Shown piece after piece: positions 5,694 through 6,355 of a stretch of DNA of 6,355 nucleotides (positions within the stretch are counted from its first letter, which is position 1; each line of letters begins with the position of its first letter). Under the pieces are notes generated by a model that saw only the letters and a program-made list of their open reading frames with translations, made no database searches and was not told the origin of the DNA. Position numbers and translations under genes: made by a program. This stretch comes from Actinomycetes bacterium (GTDB lineage: Bacteria > Actinomycetota > Acidimicrobiia > Acidimicrobiales > Acidimicrobiaceae): the NCBI GenBank assembly GCA_021833085.1, contig JAKBGL010000073.1, forward strand, positions 1-6,355. The letters run 5' to 3'.

Positions 5694-6355
5694 TTAAATC
5701 AGTTCGTCCTCGTAGTGAGAGACGTCTTCCCTGATTATCTGCGAACTTCCCTTTGAGGTAGAAGAGACACCTACCAAAACGTCGGCAATCTCCATCGTAC
5801 GTTTTTGGTGGGTGACTACGATAATCTGAGTCCTAGTACGAAACTCATTCAGGAGATCTATAAAACTAGAGAGGTTGCGATCGTCCAACGCCGCCTCAAC
5901 TTCATCTAGGACGACAAAAGGCGTCGGCTTAGTTTCAAATATTGCAAATAAAAAGGCCAGTCCCACTAGCGAGCGTTCACCGCCCGAAAGTAGTGAGAGA
6001 CGTCTCACCTTCTTACCAGGTATTTCGATGTCAATGTCGATCTGTGACTCAAGCACATCTAAGTCACCAGCGATCTTTAGAGATCCTCGTCCACCTGGAA
6101 AGAGCCTTTCGAAGAGTCGTCCAAAGCTTATCTCCACACTCCTAAACGTTTCAACAAAGGAACTTCTCATCTCTTCATCAAGCTTTGTAAGTAGAGATCG
6201 GATCTCCCTGCGTGCCGACTTCACGTCCAAAGAGCTCATTTCAACCTCTTTGAGCTCTTCCCTTAACGCTTCAAGCTCGATCGCAGCGTAAGGATTTACG
6301 GCCCCCAGCTCTTGCAACCTGGTTTCAGTCCTCTCCAACTCGTCTTTGGCTACAG
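5694..6355 (-). CDS. smc: Chromosome partition protein SMC, C-terminal part (5' end outside window)
   Basis: SMC is the ATPase of bacterial condensin; it works with ScpA and ScpB on DNA to compact and separate sister chromosomes. The window holds the last 219 residues, with the frame open to the right edge. Visible residues 1-70 are the end of the coiled coil, including the LGAVNPYA block typical of SMC where the C-terminal head begins. Next come FGRLFERLFPGGRGSL, the ABC signature LSGGE (122-126), Walker B FVVLDE (146-151) with E151, the D-loop ALDD (155-158) and H-loop VTHQKRTME with H182. This order (signature and Walker B without Walker A) is that of an SMC C-terminal half, and the spacing argues against RecN or SbcC. 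The end GVSSTSKGSSQII replaces the more usual GVTM...G.S, a small deviation. In many actinobacteria ftsY follows smc; here the cyd operon does. Confidence 0.95.
   Translation of the reverse strand, partial: VAKDELERTETRLQELGAVNPYAAIELEALREELKEVEMSSLDVKSARREIRSLLTKLDEEMRSSFVETFRSVEISFGRLFERLFPGGRGSLKIAGDLDVLESQIDIDIEIPGKKVRRLSLLSGGERSLVGLAFLFAIFETKPTPFVVLDEVEAALDDRNLSSFIDLLNEFRTRTQIIVVTHQKRTMEIADVLVGVSSTSKGSSQIIREDVSHYEDELI

Overview
The window carries four genes of a cytochrome bd operon, cydA-cydB-cydD-cydC. All are on the minus strand, so the operon reads right to left. The 3' end of an smc chromosome-condensation gene lies upstream on the same strand. smc (right edge) and cydC (left edge) are both cut by the window. 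Every longer plus-strand reading frame is a shadow of these genes.

Layout in direction of transcription: smc C-terminal part (6355-5694); a 253-bp intergenic region (5693-5441) that must end smc and probably starts the cyd transcript; cydA (5440-4016); 10 nt; cydB (4005-2959); 74 nt; cydD (2884-1244, TTG start); cydC (from 1262, overlapping the end of cydD by 19 nt, open for 420 codons to base 1). My starts for cydA and cydB lie downstream of the longest possible frames, because only the internal ATGs have a Shine-Dalgarno sequence and match the family N-terminus.

How the genes work together: CydA and CydB form the membrane quinol oxidase that reduces O2 to water with high affinity. CydD and CydC form a heterodimeric ABC transporter needed for assembly of the oxidase. 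One operon therefore holds both the enzyme and its assembly transporter. CydA keeps all haem-ligand and quinol-site residues that I can align with the E. coli protein, so the oxidase looks functional. It has the short Q-loop.

Organism: the short-Q-loop CydA, the separate cydD and cydC genes in the order A-B-D-C (as in mycobacteria), and the SMC C-terminus suggest an actinobacterium. The base composition is close to balanced, unlike high-GC actinomycetes, so a mid-GC lineage such as the Acidimicrobiia is possible. This is inference only.

The region is mostly ordinary core metabolism, and I see no undescribed system. The points worth a second look are the missing Q-loop glutamine in CydD (and apparently CydC), the repeats in front of cydA, and the smc-cyd junction.
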